Shown: positions 1-6,109, numbered from the stretch's first letter. The stretch is 7,954 nucleotides of DNA from Methanobrevibacter sp. (GCA_009784145.1 WRCI01000074.1:1-7954); one strand, 5' to 3'. Made by a program: numbers and translations. Notes: generated from the sequence alone by a model not told the origin.

Positions 1-140
1 AACATATATAAAAGACTACTCTAAAAATAGAGTAAAACATATATAAAAGACTACTCTAAAAATAGAGTAAAACATATATAAAAGACTACTCTAAAAATAG
101 AGTAAAACATATATAAAAGACTAGTCTAAAAATAGTAGTG
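1..140. repeat. Tandem array of four 35-bp repeats upstream of the ATPase gene
   Basis: Units lie at 1-35, 36-70, 71-105 and 106-140. The first three are identical. The fourth has one change in the left arm of its palindrome (TAGTCTA for TACTCTA) and a different last few bases where it merges into the ribosome-binding site. Each unit begins AACATATATAAAAG, so it carries a TATATAAA string (5-12, 40-47, 75-82, 110-117). The first three units continue into a perfect inverted repeat, TACTCTA-AAAA-TAGAGTA, with a 7-bp stem and 4-nt loop (17-34, 52-69, 87-104). There are no unique spacers, so this is not CRISPR. The array touches the left window edge and may have more copies. It could be a multiplied promoter/operator or an iteron-like protein-binding array; the sequence alone does not decide. 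Confidence 0.95.
108..119 (+). promoter_or_regulatory. Putative TATA-type promoter of the ATPase gene
   Basis: The repeat copy closest to the gene contains CATATATAAAAG, a good fit to an archaeal box A preceded by an A-rich BRE-like stretch. A start about 25 bp downstream would fall near 138, giving a leader of only about 12 nt that still includes the GAGGAG Shine-Dalgarno site. The upstream repeat copies contain the same box, so several tandem starts are possible. The position is inferred from spacing. Confidence 0.45.
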
Positions 141-145
141 AGGAG
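140..145 (+). promoter_or_regulatory. Shine-Dalgarno site of the ATPase gene
   Basis: GAGGAG ends 5 nt before the ATG at 151. It supports this start codon over the GTG and TTG codons nearby. Confidence 0.75.
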
Positions 146-150
146 ATATT

Positions 151-1599
151 ATGGAAACTGATAGAGAATTATTATTAACTTATGTTCAAACTAGATTACG
201 AGAGGGCCCCATACTAACAAAAGAAAATATTTATCGTGACAAACAAAAGTTAAAGTATAGAAGTGTTTTTTTAAAATTAAAAATGCATATTGACAATTTT
301 TTAAAAGGGCATGTTGAAAATAGGTTCATTATACTGCCTGGTCTGAGAGGAGTCGGAAAAAGTACTTTAATTTTTCAAATATATGATTATTTAGTGAATG
401 AAATAAAAATTGAAAGTGATAGAATTTTATATCTTTCTACAGATCAACTCAATGAACTTTTAGGTGAAAGGATAATCCAGGCTATAGATGTTTTTATAAG
501 TGATGTACATCAGAAATCACCAGTTACATTAGATGAAGAAATATTTATTTTTATTGATGAAGCCCAAAATGATAAAAGATGGTCACAAGCAGGAAAAATC
601 ATATATGATCAAAGCAAAAAAATTTTCATGATTTTCACAGGTTCATCAGCATTAGATTTAGAAATAAACGTGGATGCTGTTAGGCGAACCAAAAAAGAAT
701 CAGTTTTTCCAATGAATTTTCAAGAGTATTTACTCCTCAAATATAAAATATTCCCTCCTAAAGGAACTTCTGAATCAATACGAAATCTGATATTGACAGG
801 AGATATAAGTGATGCTTCGAATAAAGAAAAAATAATTAACAGAAAGCTATCTAAATTAAGGACTCCTCCTAAAAAAGAATGGGAAAATTATTTATGTTAT
901 GGGGGATTTCCATTGAGTATATACTTAAATGAGTTTGATGTTCATGAAAAAACATATAAAATGATAGAAAGAATCATTGAAAAAGATGTATCTCATTATC
1001 GTTCGGTTAGAAAAGAAACAAAAAGCACTATTTTCAAAATAATCATCTTTTTATCTCTTCAAAAACCAGGTGAAATTTCTGAAAAGAAATTATCTGCAAG
1101 ATTAGAAGTTTCTTCATCAGTCATACACGATTTATTAAATATTCTTGAAAAAACACATCTGATTTTTCATATTGATCCTTATGTTTCTGCTGGAAAAAGT
1201 ATTAAAAAGCCAAAAAAATATTATTTTTTATCTCCTTCCCTAAAATCAAGTATTAATTTCAGACTAGGAAGATATTTTCCTAAAAATAGGGAATTTTTAG
1301 GCTCGTTAGCTGAGAATTTAGTCGCATCTTATTTTTTAAAGATGAAAGAAACAACTAATAGTCCAAATGGTGTTTTTTATCCTCCAGAAGATGGAAATGT
1401 GGATTTCCTTTTGAGTAAAATTGGAGGCGAAATAATCCCTGTGGAAGTAGGAGTTGGGAAAAAAAATAAAAAACAAGTAATTCAATCAATGAATAAATAT
1501 AATTCAAAATATGGAATTATTATTTCTAACAAAACAGAAATAATTAAAAAAGAAGAAGATATTGTATATCTACCTCTGACAACATTTTCATTCATGTAA
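151..1599 (+). CDS. AAA+ ATPase with DUF4143 C-terminal domain (COG1373-like)
   Basis: 482-residue predicted cytoplasmic ATPase of the AAA_14/DUF4143 type. Visible motifs in order: Walker A GLRGVGKST (residues 64-72); Walker B IFIFIDEAQ (131-139, D136/E137); sensor-1-like IFTGSS (161-166); an RR pair (178-179) that may act as arginine finger; the family hallmark GGFP (251-254); a winged-helix-like segment (about 305-340); and a DUF4143 region from about 380 to the end with GSLAEN (384-389), VDFLL (417-421) and PVEVGVG (430-436). DUF4143 resembles PD-(D/E)xK nucleases, but the usual ExK lysine is a glycine here (E432-V-G434), so nuclease activity looks doubtful. Length is normal for the family. 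The biological role of these ATPases is mostly unknown; the group is common and often accessory in archaea and bacteria. ATG at 151 follows a GAGGAG site. The upstream 35-bp array may control it. Family call sure, function unknown. Confidence 0.9.
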   Translation: METDRELLLTYVQTRLREGPILTKENIYRDKQKLKYRSVFLKLKMHIDNFLKGHVENRFIILPGLRGVGKSTLIFQIYDYLVNEIKIESDRILYLSTDQLNELLGERIIQAIDVFISDVHQKSPVTLDEEIFIFIDEAQNDKRWSQAGKIIYDQSKKIFMIFTGSSALDLEINVDAVRRTKKESVFPMNFQEYLLLKYKIFPPKGTSESIRNLILTGDISDASNKEKIINRKLSKLRTPPKKEWENYLCYGGFPLSIYLNEFDVHEKTYKMIERIIEKDVSHYRSVRKETKSTIFKIIIFLSLQKPGEISEKKLSARLEVSSSVIHDLLNILEKTHLIFHIDPYVSAGKSIKKPKKYYFLSPSLKSSINFRLGRYFPKNREFLGSLAENLVASYFLKMKETTNSPNGVFYPPEDGNVDFLLSKIGGEIIPVEVGVGKKNKKQVIQSMNKYNSKYGIIISNKTEIIKKEEDIVYLPLTTFSFM

Positions 1600-1611
1600 A
1601 CATTTTATTAA

Positions 1612-1620
1612 ATTTTATAA
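1612..1620 (+). promoter_or_regulatory. Weak TATA-like string between the ATPase and hydrolase genes
   Basis: The 43-bp gap holds a TTTTATAATA-like string. A start 25 bp further on would fall on or past the ribosome-binding site, so it is badly placed as a promoter for the hydrolase. Read-through from the ATPase gene is at least as likely. Confidence 0.15.
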
Positions 1621-1633
1621 TAAGATAACTCAT

Positions 1634-1638
1634 GTGAT
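1634..1638 (+). promoter_or_regulatory. GTGAT Shine-Dalgarno core that mimics a start codon
   Basis: GTGATTACTATG: GTGAT matches the 3' half of the archaeal ribosome-binding consensus GGAGGTGAT and lies 4 nt before ATG 1643. The GTG is in frame with the gene, so it can be mistaken for the start. The same arrangement recurs before the 2-phosphoglycerate kinase-like gene. Confidence 0.65.
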
Positions 1639-1642
1639 TACT

Positions 1643-2401
1643 ATGATGATAGACACCCACATCCATGCAGATAGTAGAAGTAGTGAAGACTTTGAAAAAA
1701 TGTTTATTAGTGGTATTGATACAGCTATAAGCTGTGGATATTATCCATGCAAATTATCTAATGAATCAGTGCTTTTGCATCATTTAAAAAGAATTTTATA
1801 TTACGATACAAAACGTGCAGCAAAATATGGTATTAATCTTAAAGTAGCTTTAGGTATACATCCTACTAATATATGCAAAAACCCAACAGTCATTTTTGAC
1901 AAATTATATGAATATATTGAGACTAAAAAAATAATAGCAATTGGGGAAATTGGTCTTGAAAATTTAACTGAGGAAGAAAAAGTTATTTTCAAAAAACAGC
2001 TAGTTATGGCAGATGAAGAAAAAGTTCCAGTTATCATTCACACCCCTCGAAAAAATAAGCTAAATGTTTTGAAAGAAATAAAAAATATTGTTTTAGAAAC
2101 AATTGATTCTAAATTAGTAGTAATTGATCATGTAAATTCTCAGGTTATTGAAGAGATAATAGATGAAAATTTTACATTAGGTTTAACAGTTCAACCAGAA
2201 AAAATGGAAATTGATGAAGCAATTACAATTTTAGAAAAATATGGCTTTGATAAATTTCTTTTAAATAGTGATATTAGCTATATGCCTTCAGATCCTCTTT
2301 CTGTTCCTAAAACAGTTCGAAAATTAATAAAATTAGGATTTAAAAAAGAATCTATTGACAAAGTATCATTTAAAAATGCTGAAACATTTTTTAAATTGTG
2401 A
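1643..2401 (+). CDS. TatD-related TIM-barrel metal-dependent hydrolase (archaeal, COG1099-like)
   Basis: About 252 residues from ATG 1643 (255 if read from the GTG at 1634). Predicted amidohydrolase-fold phosphoesterase or nuclease with a two-metal site. Numbering from the GTG, the ligand set is complete: D7-T-H9-I-H11 on the first strand, GIHP (74-77), GEIGL with E105, IIHTPR with H136, IDHVNS with H166, and NSD with D213. TatD proteins are metal-dependent DNases/exonucleases; this archaeal branch is less characterised and its substrate is unknown. The start is set at ATG 1643 because the upstream GTG belongs to the GTGAT ribosome-binding core; ATG 1646 is possible too. It follows the ATPase by 43 bp on the same strand and may be co-transcribed, but I see no functional link between the two. 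It converges on sepF. Length and catalytic residues look intact. Confidence 0.88.
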   Translation: MMIDTHIHADSRSSEDFEKMFISGIDTAISCGYYPCKLSNESVLLHHLKRILYYDTKRAAKYGINLKVALGIHPTNICKNPTVIFDKLYEYIETKKIIAIGEIGLENLTEEEKVIFKKQLVMADEEKVPVIIHTPRKNKLNVLKEIKNIVLETIDSKLVVIDHVNSQVIEEIIDENFTLGLTVQPEKMEIDEAITILEKYGFDKFLLNSDISYMPSDPLSVPKTVRKLIKLGFKKESIDKVSFKNAETFFKL

Positions 2402-2627
2402 AAATGATTTTAAATTAATATTTTAATATAGTATGAAATGTGGTTTTTACTATAATATAAAAATAATATGAAAAAATATAAAATAGAATCTTATATAAAA
2501 TTATATAGAAAATATAGATAATAATAAAATAATTATAAAGATTGTATAAAATTATAATATAATATAGAAAATATAGAGAATAAAGAATAAAAATATTACT
2601 TCTCAATAATCTCTATTTTTAAATCAT
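2402..2627. other. AT-rich gap between convergent genes
   Basis: 226 bp between the stop codons of the hydrolase and sepF. It holds a 16-bp direct repeat, ATATAGAAAATATAGA, at 2503-2518 and 2562-2577. A 7-bp inverted pair, ATAGAGA (2573-2579) and TCTCTAT (2610-2616), is followed by a T-run on the plus strand (2616-2620). On the minus strand, a T-run from the A-run at 2589-2593 lies just past the sepF stop. These could end transcription from either side, since archaeal termination mainly needs T-runs. No credible gene; a low-complexity minus-strand reading frame here is dominated by Ile, Tyr, Phe and Leu. Confidence 0.5.
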
Positions 2628-3011
2628 TTATTCTTTTTTAATAATATTTATTCTATAAGGAGTCAAAACTATTATATTCTTTTCTGTTCCTCTACAAAGA
2701 GATATAGCTTCTGCTCCATGTTGTTTTCTGAGAATTTTTATTTTTTCTCCAGCCATAGCAAATGCATCTGGACCTTCATTCTCAAGATAACCTAAATCAA
2801 CAATAACTGGATTAGTTTCTTCAACAATTTGATCATAAACATATTCCATATCATCAATTGACTTTGGTCTTATTAATATAATTTCATAAAATGGTTGTTC
2901 TGGAGAAATGTAATAGTCATTATCTACCATACCAGTTGAATAATCAGTAACTGGTTCTCCATGTTCCTCCTCAAATCCAAGACTTCTTTTTAATGTATCA
3001 ACGAAACTCAT
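2628..3011 (-). CDS. sepF: Archaeal cell division protein SepF
   Basis: 127 residues. SepF anchors FtsZ to the membrane during archaeal cell division. Residues 1-13 (MSFVDTLKRSLGF) form a short amphipathic segment with the look of a membrane-targeting sequence. A variable acidic, flexible linker follows (about 14-38), then the compact SepF core (about 40-125) with FYEIILIRPKS, a helix around 52-66, PVIVDLGYL (68-76), DAFAMAGEKI (82-91) and the closing strands ISLCRG and NIIVLTPYRINII. Length and layout match SepF of Methanobacteriales. ATG at 3011 is preceded 8 nt upstream by AAAGGAG (3020-3026 on the minus strand). The gene lies 160 bp downstream of the DUF1611 gene on the same strand, with repeated TATA-like strings between them, so it probably has its own promoter. 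Nothing looks damaged. Confidence 0.92.
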   Translation of the reverse strand: MSFVDTLKRSLGFEEEHGEPVTDYSTGMVDNDYYISPEQPFYEIILIRPKSIDDMEYVYDQIVEETNPVIVDLGYLENEGPDAFAMAGEKIKILRKQHGAEAISLCRGTEKNIIVLTPYRINIIKKE

Positions 3012-3019
3012 TTATTATT

Positions 3020-3026
3020 CTCCTTT
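3020..3026 (-). promoter_or_regulatory. Shine-Dalgarno site of sepF
   Basis: Minus strand reads AAAGGAG, 8 nt before the ATG. A clean, GGAG-type site. Confidence 0.75.
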
Positions 3027-3061
3027 AATTAATTTATTATAATTGATAATTTTTATTTAAT

Positions 3062-3128
3062 TTATTTATAATTGATTATTTATATTTAGCTTATTTATAG
3101 TCGATAAGTTATATTGATTATTTATATT
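3062..3128 (-). repeat. Repeated TATA-like element upstream of sepF
   Basis: The minus strand carries TATAAATAA four times (complements at 3062-3070, 3076-3084, 3091-3099 and 3118-3126). Two of these sit in a 16-bp direct repeat, plus-strand ATTGATTATTTATATT, at 3071-3086 and 3113-3128. The copy nearest sepF would place a transcription start near 3040, leaving a leader of roughly 30 nt. Which copy is used cannot be told; the surrounding DNA is about as AT-rich, so some of this may be chance. Confidence 0.5.
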
Positions 3129-3144
3129 AAATGATTAATTTTCT

Positions 3145-3210
3145 TTAAATAATTAAGTTTTTCTTAAATAATTAATCCTTTTTAAATAATTTATTCTCTT
3201 TTAAATAATT
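3145..3210. repeat. Four TTAAATAATT repeats spanning the 3' end of the DUF1611 gene
   Basis: TTAAATAATT occurs at 3145-3154, 3164-3173, 3182-3191 and 3201-3210, spaced 18-19 bp. Two copies encode the last residues of the DUF1611 protein, one overlaps its stop codon (3172-3174) and one lies beyond it. On the minus strand this is AATTATTTAA repeated. Confidence 0.75.
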
Positions 3211-4242
3211 TAAAATTGAATCTAACAAAGTTGAAGCACCTTCATTATAAACATCAGCGGCAGTGAGGTTAAACTCAGACTCGAAATTTTCACAACCAGT
3301 ATTTGAATCTGTATTTCTTAGGTTAATTGAAAGCCCTACTACTTTAGTTGGTTCAATAGCTTCAATAGCAGTTATTTCTTCCTTGATTCCTCGTGGATCG
3401 CGATATGGGTGATTTGGTCTATGACATACAATAGTAACATCAGGTGCAGAGCCAATTAAAATAGCTGCTGATAAACCTCTAGGATGAGGATTTCCTATTT
3501 CTGTTAAACTTGATTGACCTTCTATGAAAATAATATCTGGATTTTTCTTCTCTTCAAGGTATTTCATTAAACCGAGTATAGCTGAAGGAATATCCATTGA
3601 TGATAAACTTCCCGCTCTAAAATTCAAATCTGAAGGTTTTTCTAATCCCATTTCGTCTGTTGAAAGTACTAAACAATTAATTCCTCTTTTATTTGCTTCT
3701 TTTCCTAACAATCGTGTTGTTGTCCTTTTCCCACATTCTTGAGAAGTTCCACCAATAAAAACAACTGGTGCTTTTGGAGTGTAAGATATTTTAGGAAGAG
3801 TTTCACAACATTTTTCAGGGGCTGTGCCTAAAATATCCTCAATAATATCTAAACGAGGACTGATTTCTTTAACAACAACTCCTTTTTCATTAGCAAAATT
3901 TAATAAAGAAACATTATCATTAAGAGCTAGTGACCTAAAAGAACAAACCACATTTTTACCATTATCAATAGCTTGTACAGCATATTTAAGAGCTGTTCCT
4001 TCAGCACCAATAGGTAGCATTATAGCTACGCTTTTTGCATCAGTTTCTTCAATTGTTTGAACTAAACTTCCTGAAACCTTAGAGCCACAAAAAGTTTGTC
4101 CCTGTTTGTCATCATCATCATCAACAAATCCAACAGTTTCAATTCCTTCTAAATTAGAAAATTTTTCTCCGCCACCTCCACAGCCAATGACTATAAAGGG
4201 ATTAAGATTTTGTAGTTCTTCAACTGATGATACAGAATACAA
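3172..4242 (-). CDS. DUF1611 family protein: Rossmann-like N-terminus plus P-loop domain (COG3367-like)
   Basis: 356 residues, probably cytoplasmic. The N-terminal half (about 14-140) looks Rossmann-like: [13 protein letters not shown] (16-28), then VGFVDDDDD (37-45), with SVAIMLP further on. The C-terminal half is a BioD/CobQ-type P-loop domain: [13 protein letters not shown] (164-176), LSTDEMG (193-199), the family hallmark EGQSSL (241-246) with a following HPRG (253-256), and HRPNH (274-278). This is the DUF1611 layout. One bacterial member, DgcN, has been reported to act as a D-glutamate N-acetyltransferase; that cannot be carried over here, and the archaeal substrate is unknown. The start is a TTG at 4242-4240; AGGAGTGAT lies 3 nt before it, and the GTG in that site is out of frame, which confirms it as ribosome-binding site. 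The gene sits upstream of sepF on the same strand. The last ~13 residues are Lys-rich and partly encoded by short tandem repeats. Confidence 0.85.
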   Translation of the reverse strand: MYSVSSVEELQNLNPFIVIGCGGGGEKFSNLEGIETVGFVDDDDDKQGQTFCGSKVSGSLVQTIEETDAKSVAIMLPIGAEGTALKYAVQAIDNGKNVVCSFRSLALNDNVSLLNFANEKGVVVKEISPRLDIIEDILGTAPEKCCETLPKISYTPKAPVVFIGGTSQECGKRTTTRLLGKEANKRGINCLVLSTDEMGLEKPSDLNFRAGSLSSMDIPSAILGLMKYLEEKKNPDIIFIEGQSSLTEIGNPHPRGLSAAILIGSAPDVTIVCHRPNHPYRDPRGIKEEITAIEAIEPTKVVGLSINLRNTDSNTGCENFESEFNLTAADVYNEGASTLLDSILNYLKENKLFKKD

Positions 4243-4245
4243 GAA

Positions 4246-4254
4246 ATCACTCCT
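4246..4254 (-). promoter_or_regulatory. Shine-Dalgarno site deciding a TTG start (DUF1611 gene)
   Basis: Minus strand reads AGGAGTGAT, 8 of 9 aligned bases of the archaeal GGAGGTGAT consensus allowing one deletion, 3 nt before TTG. No ATG or GTG start in frame is nearby, so TTG is the likely start. Confidence 0.7.
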
Positions 4255-4589
4255 AAATATTTTATTTTTTCTTAAAAATTTATTTAATTATTAATTGATT
4301 ATATTGTTAATTATAATAATAATTTAATTAATTGTTAATTATATAATGATTTAATTGTAATTATATTAATTTAATATAATTATATAATAATTTAATAATT
4401 ATTAAGTACAAATTAAACAATATAATTTTTTACAACAATACCTTATATATATTATTATATTTTATTATATTTCATTATTATTAAATATACACTTTTATTT
4501 TAAGAATTTTTAAAATTATTTTATGAAATTTTATATTGTATTTAAAAATTTTAAAAAATTAATAGTTATCTAAAAAAATTTGAAATTTA

Positions 4590-4605
4590 TTAGAAAATAT
4601 TCTAA
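4590..4605. repeat. Short palindrome in the divergent spacer
   Basis: TTAGAA and TTCTAA form a perfect 6-bp inverted repeat around AATA. It could be a regulator site or chance in such AT-rich DNA; it is too far from either start codon to assign. Confidence 0.35.
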
Positions 4606-4752
4606 AATTTATTAAAAAGTCTAGAATATAATTTTATTTTAATATGATTATATAAAAAGAACATATGTATTTATGATTAAAACAAATATTAACTTAATTT
4701 ATTAGTTAAACATATTATAAAAAGTATAATGAAAATAAATTATTATAATGAG

Positions 4753-4761
4753 TTTTATATC
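4753..4761 (+). promoter_or_regulatory. Putative TATA box of the kinase gene
   Basis: TTTTATATC matches the methanogen box A TTTATATA at 7 of 8 positions. A start about 25 bp downstream would fall near 4783, giving a leader of roughly 35 nt. The secreted-protein gene at the other end of the window has a nearly identical box (TTTTATATG). Confidence 0.5.
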
Positions 4762-4808
4762 ATTAAAGAAAATTATATTAAAGCTTAATAAAAAAAATAA
4801 TCTAAGAA

Positions 4809-4813
4809 GTGAT
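4809..4813 (+). promoter_or_regulatory. GTGAT Shine-Dalgarno core before a TTG start (kinase gene)
   Basis: GTGATTAAATTG: the GTG is in frame, so it can be read as a start giving three extra residues (M-I-K), but GTGAT matches the ribosome-binding consensus and lies 4 nt before TTG 4818. Confidence 0.65.
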
Positions 4814-4817
4814 TAAA

Positions 4818-5765
4818 TTGAGAAAACCTTATGTTATATTAATTGGAAGTGCTTCTGGAATCGGTAAAACAACAGTTGCGGCAGAAGTAGCTAAAAGCCT
4901 TGGAATCAAACACTTACTTGAAACAGATTTTATTCGAGAAATTGTAAGAGGAATTATTGGAAGTGAATATGCTCCAGCACTACATAAATCCTCATTTGAT
5001 GCATACACTGCTCTTAGAAATCCACAAAATTATGATGATAAAAAAAGTTTAATCAATGCAGGTTTTGTTGAACATTCATCATTTGTTATTCCAGCTGTTG
5101 AAAAAGTTATTTCAAGAGCCATATCAGATTTTGATGATGTTATTATAGAGGGAGTTCATTTAATTCCAGGTTTAGTTAACATTGAAAAATTTAAAAAACA
5201 TGCCTCTATCTATTTCTTTGTTTTAGAAGCTGATGAAGAAAATCATAAAAATCGTTTTGTAAAAAGAGCTATGCAAATTCATAGAGGTGGAAAACAATTA
5301 GAATATTTTAGTGAAAATAGAATTATTCATGATTTTTTAATTGATAAAGCTATTGACAATGGAGTAAAAGTAATTACCACAGAAAATATTGATGGAACTG
5401 CTAAAAAAATGCTTACACATATAACAGAAACTTGTACTCAGATTATGCTTAAAAATTCAGTAGATGAATTAGGTGATATAGTAGATATCATTGTAAATAA
5501 ACATAATGGAATAATTGAAGAAGTTACCTATACAGTTCCAAGCTTCCGAGAACCTTTAGTAAGAAAAGTAAATGCTTCTGAACCAAAAAAAGCTCAAAGG
5601 TTTATTGAATCATTGGAAAATAATGATAAAATTAAAACAGACTTCGAATATCTTTATAAATTATCAAATAATATAAGAGGCAATAAGATTTGTGCACAAA
5701 ATAAACAAACTCTTGATGAGATTATTGCTGAATTAGACAAAAAAGGATATGTTTATAGAGGTTGA
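4818..5765 (+). CDS. 2-phosphoglycerate kinase-like P-loop kinase
   Basis: 315 residues from TTG 4818 (318 if read from GTG 4809). 2-phosphoglycerate kinase makes 2,3-bisphosphoglycerate, the precursor of cyclic 2,3-diphosphoglycerate, a compatible solute of Methanobacteriales. Numbering from GTG: P-loop GSASGIGKTT (13-22), ETDFIREIVRG (38-48), LHKSSFDAYTAL (58-69), IIEGVHLIPG (112-121) and RFVKRA (149-154). These match the family's substrate and nucleotide motifs. Two departures: the classic enzyme has an N-terminal ATP-cone domain before the P-loop, absent here, and residues about 215-318 form a charged tail I do not recognise. It may be the housekeeping enzyme of this lineage or a paralogue with another substrate. 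No cyclic 2,3-diphosphoglycerate synthetase gene lies in this window. Kinase family call is firm; exact substrate is less sure. Confidence 0.82.
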   Translation: MRKPYVILIGSASGIGKTTVAAEVAKSLGIKHLLETDFIREIVRGIIGSEYAPALHKSSFDAYTALRNPQNYDDKKSLINAGFVEHSSFVIPAVEKVISRAISDFDDVIIEGVHLIPGLVNIEKFKKHASIYFFVLEADEENHKNRFVKRAMQIHRGGKQLEYFSENRIIHDFLIDKAIDNGVKVITTENIDGTAKKMLTHITETCTQIMLKNSVDELGDIVDIIVNKHNGIIEEVTYTVPSFREPLVRKVNASEPKKAQRFIESLENNDKIKTDFEYLYKLSNNIRGNKICAQNKQTLDEIIAELDKKGYVYRG

Positions 5766-5860
5766 ATAAGAACAATACAAAAAATAAGAAAACAATATTG
5801 TGGATATACACTAAAGTTAGCTATACTTGCCTATATTCTATAAAAAAATATATTATAAAA

Positions 5861-6109
5861 ACTATTATAAAAAAAATAAAAAACCATAAAAAAAACTATT
5901 ATAAAAAGCTATAAAGAAAATTAAAAAATAAAAAAATAAAAAAAAATATTATAAAAAGCTATAAAAAAACTATTATAAAAAACTATTATAAAAAACTATT
6001 ATAAAAAACTATTATAAAAAGCTATAAAGAAAATTAAAAAATAAATAAAAATAAAAAGCTATTATAAAATAGCTATAAAGAAAACTATTATAAAAAACTA
6101 TTATAAAAA
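5861..6109. repeat. 13-bp tandem repeat array (ACTATTATAAAAA) with a 38-bp higher-order duplication
   Basis: ACTATTATAAAAA occurs at 5861-5873 and 5895-5907; four times head to tail at 5969-6020; and twice at 6084-6109. A 38-bp segment made of one unit plus a GCTATAAAG-containing linker is repeated exactly at 5895-5932 and 6008-6045, offset 113 bp, showing duplication at two scales. A perfect inverted repeat, AGCTAT-TATAAA-ATAGCT, lies at 6057-6074. Each unit contains ATTATAAAA, a TATA-like string, so the array may hold several promoter candidates for the ZPR1 gene just downstream. Simple slippage in A-rich DNA is the plain explanation. Confidence 0.9.
6057..6074. repeat. Perfect inverted repeat around a TATAAA core
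   Basis: AGCTAT (6057-6062) and ATAGCT (6069-6074) flank TATAAA (6063-6068). It stands out because the core is TATA-box-like and the site is about 50 bp upstream of the ZPR1 start, where an operator or box A could sit. Confidence 0.5.

Larger units (their letters stand above)
4243..4808. other. 566-bp AT-rich divergent spacer
   Basis: Lies between the divergent DUF1611 and kinase genes and should hold both promoters. Contents seen: degenerate repeats of about 28 bp, with ATTGTTAATTATA at 4303-4315 and 4331-4343 and a decayed copy near 4354; a 16-bp palindrome, TTAGAA-AATA-TTCTAA, at 4590-4605, flanked by two AAATTTATTA strings; and the kinase promoter box near 4754. I see no reading frame with real protein character, and no tRNA or other structured RNA. 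A promoter for the DUF1611 gene must lie in 4255-4310 but no single box stands out. Confidence 0.6.

Noticed and set aside
1..140. CRISPR array
   Set aside because: The 35-bp units are directly adjacent with no unique spacers, and no cas genes are nearby.
1801..2037. Antisense reading frame inside the hydrolase gene
   Set aside because: Shadow of a well-supported gene with complete catalytic motifs on the other strand.
151..2401. Two-gene defence system (ATPase plus TatD-like nuclease)
   Set aside because: The genes are neighbours on one strand, but TatD-related COG1099 proteins look like general archaeal enzymes and no known defence architecture or further effector is present.
2415..2606. 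Minus-strand reading frame of 63 codons
   Set aside because: Low-complexity Ile/Tyr/Phe/Leu translation of an AT-rich spacer, no family resemblance; it would also overlap the convergent 3' region.
3524..4294. Three plus-strand reading frames opposite the DUF1611 gene
   Set aside because: Shadows of the DUF1611 gene; translations lack domain character.
5766..5860. Riboswitch, tRNA or small RNA after the kinase gene
   Set aside because: Only a 10-bp palindrome is seen; no cloverleaf or known aptamer core could be built by eye.
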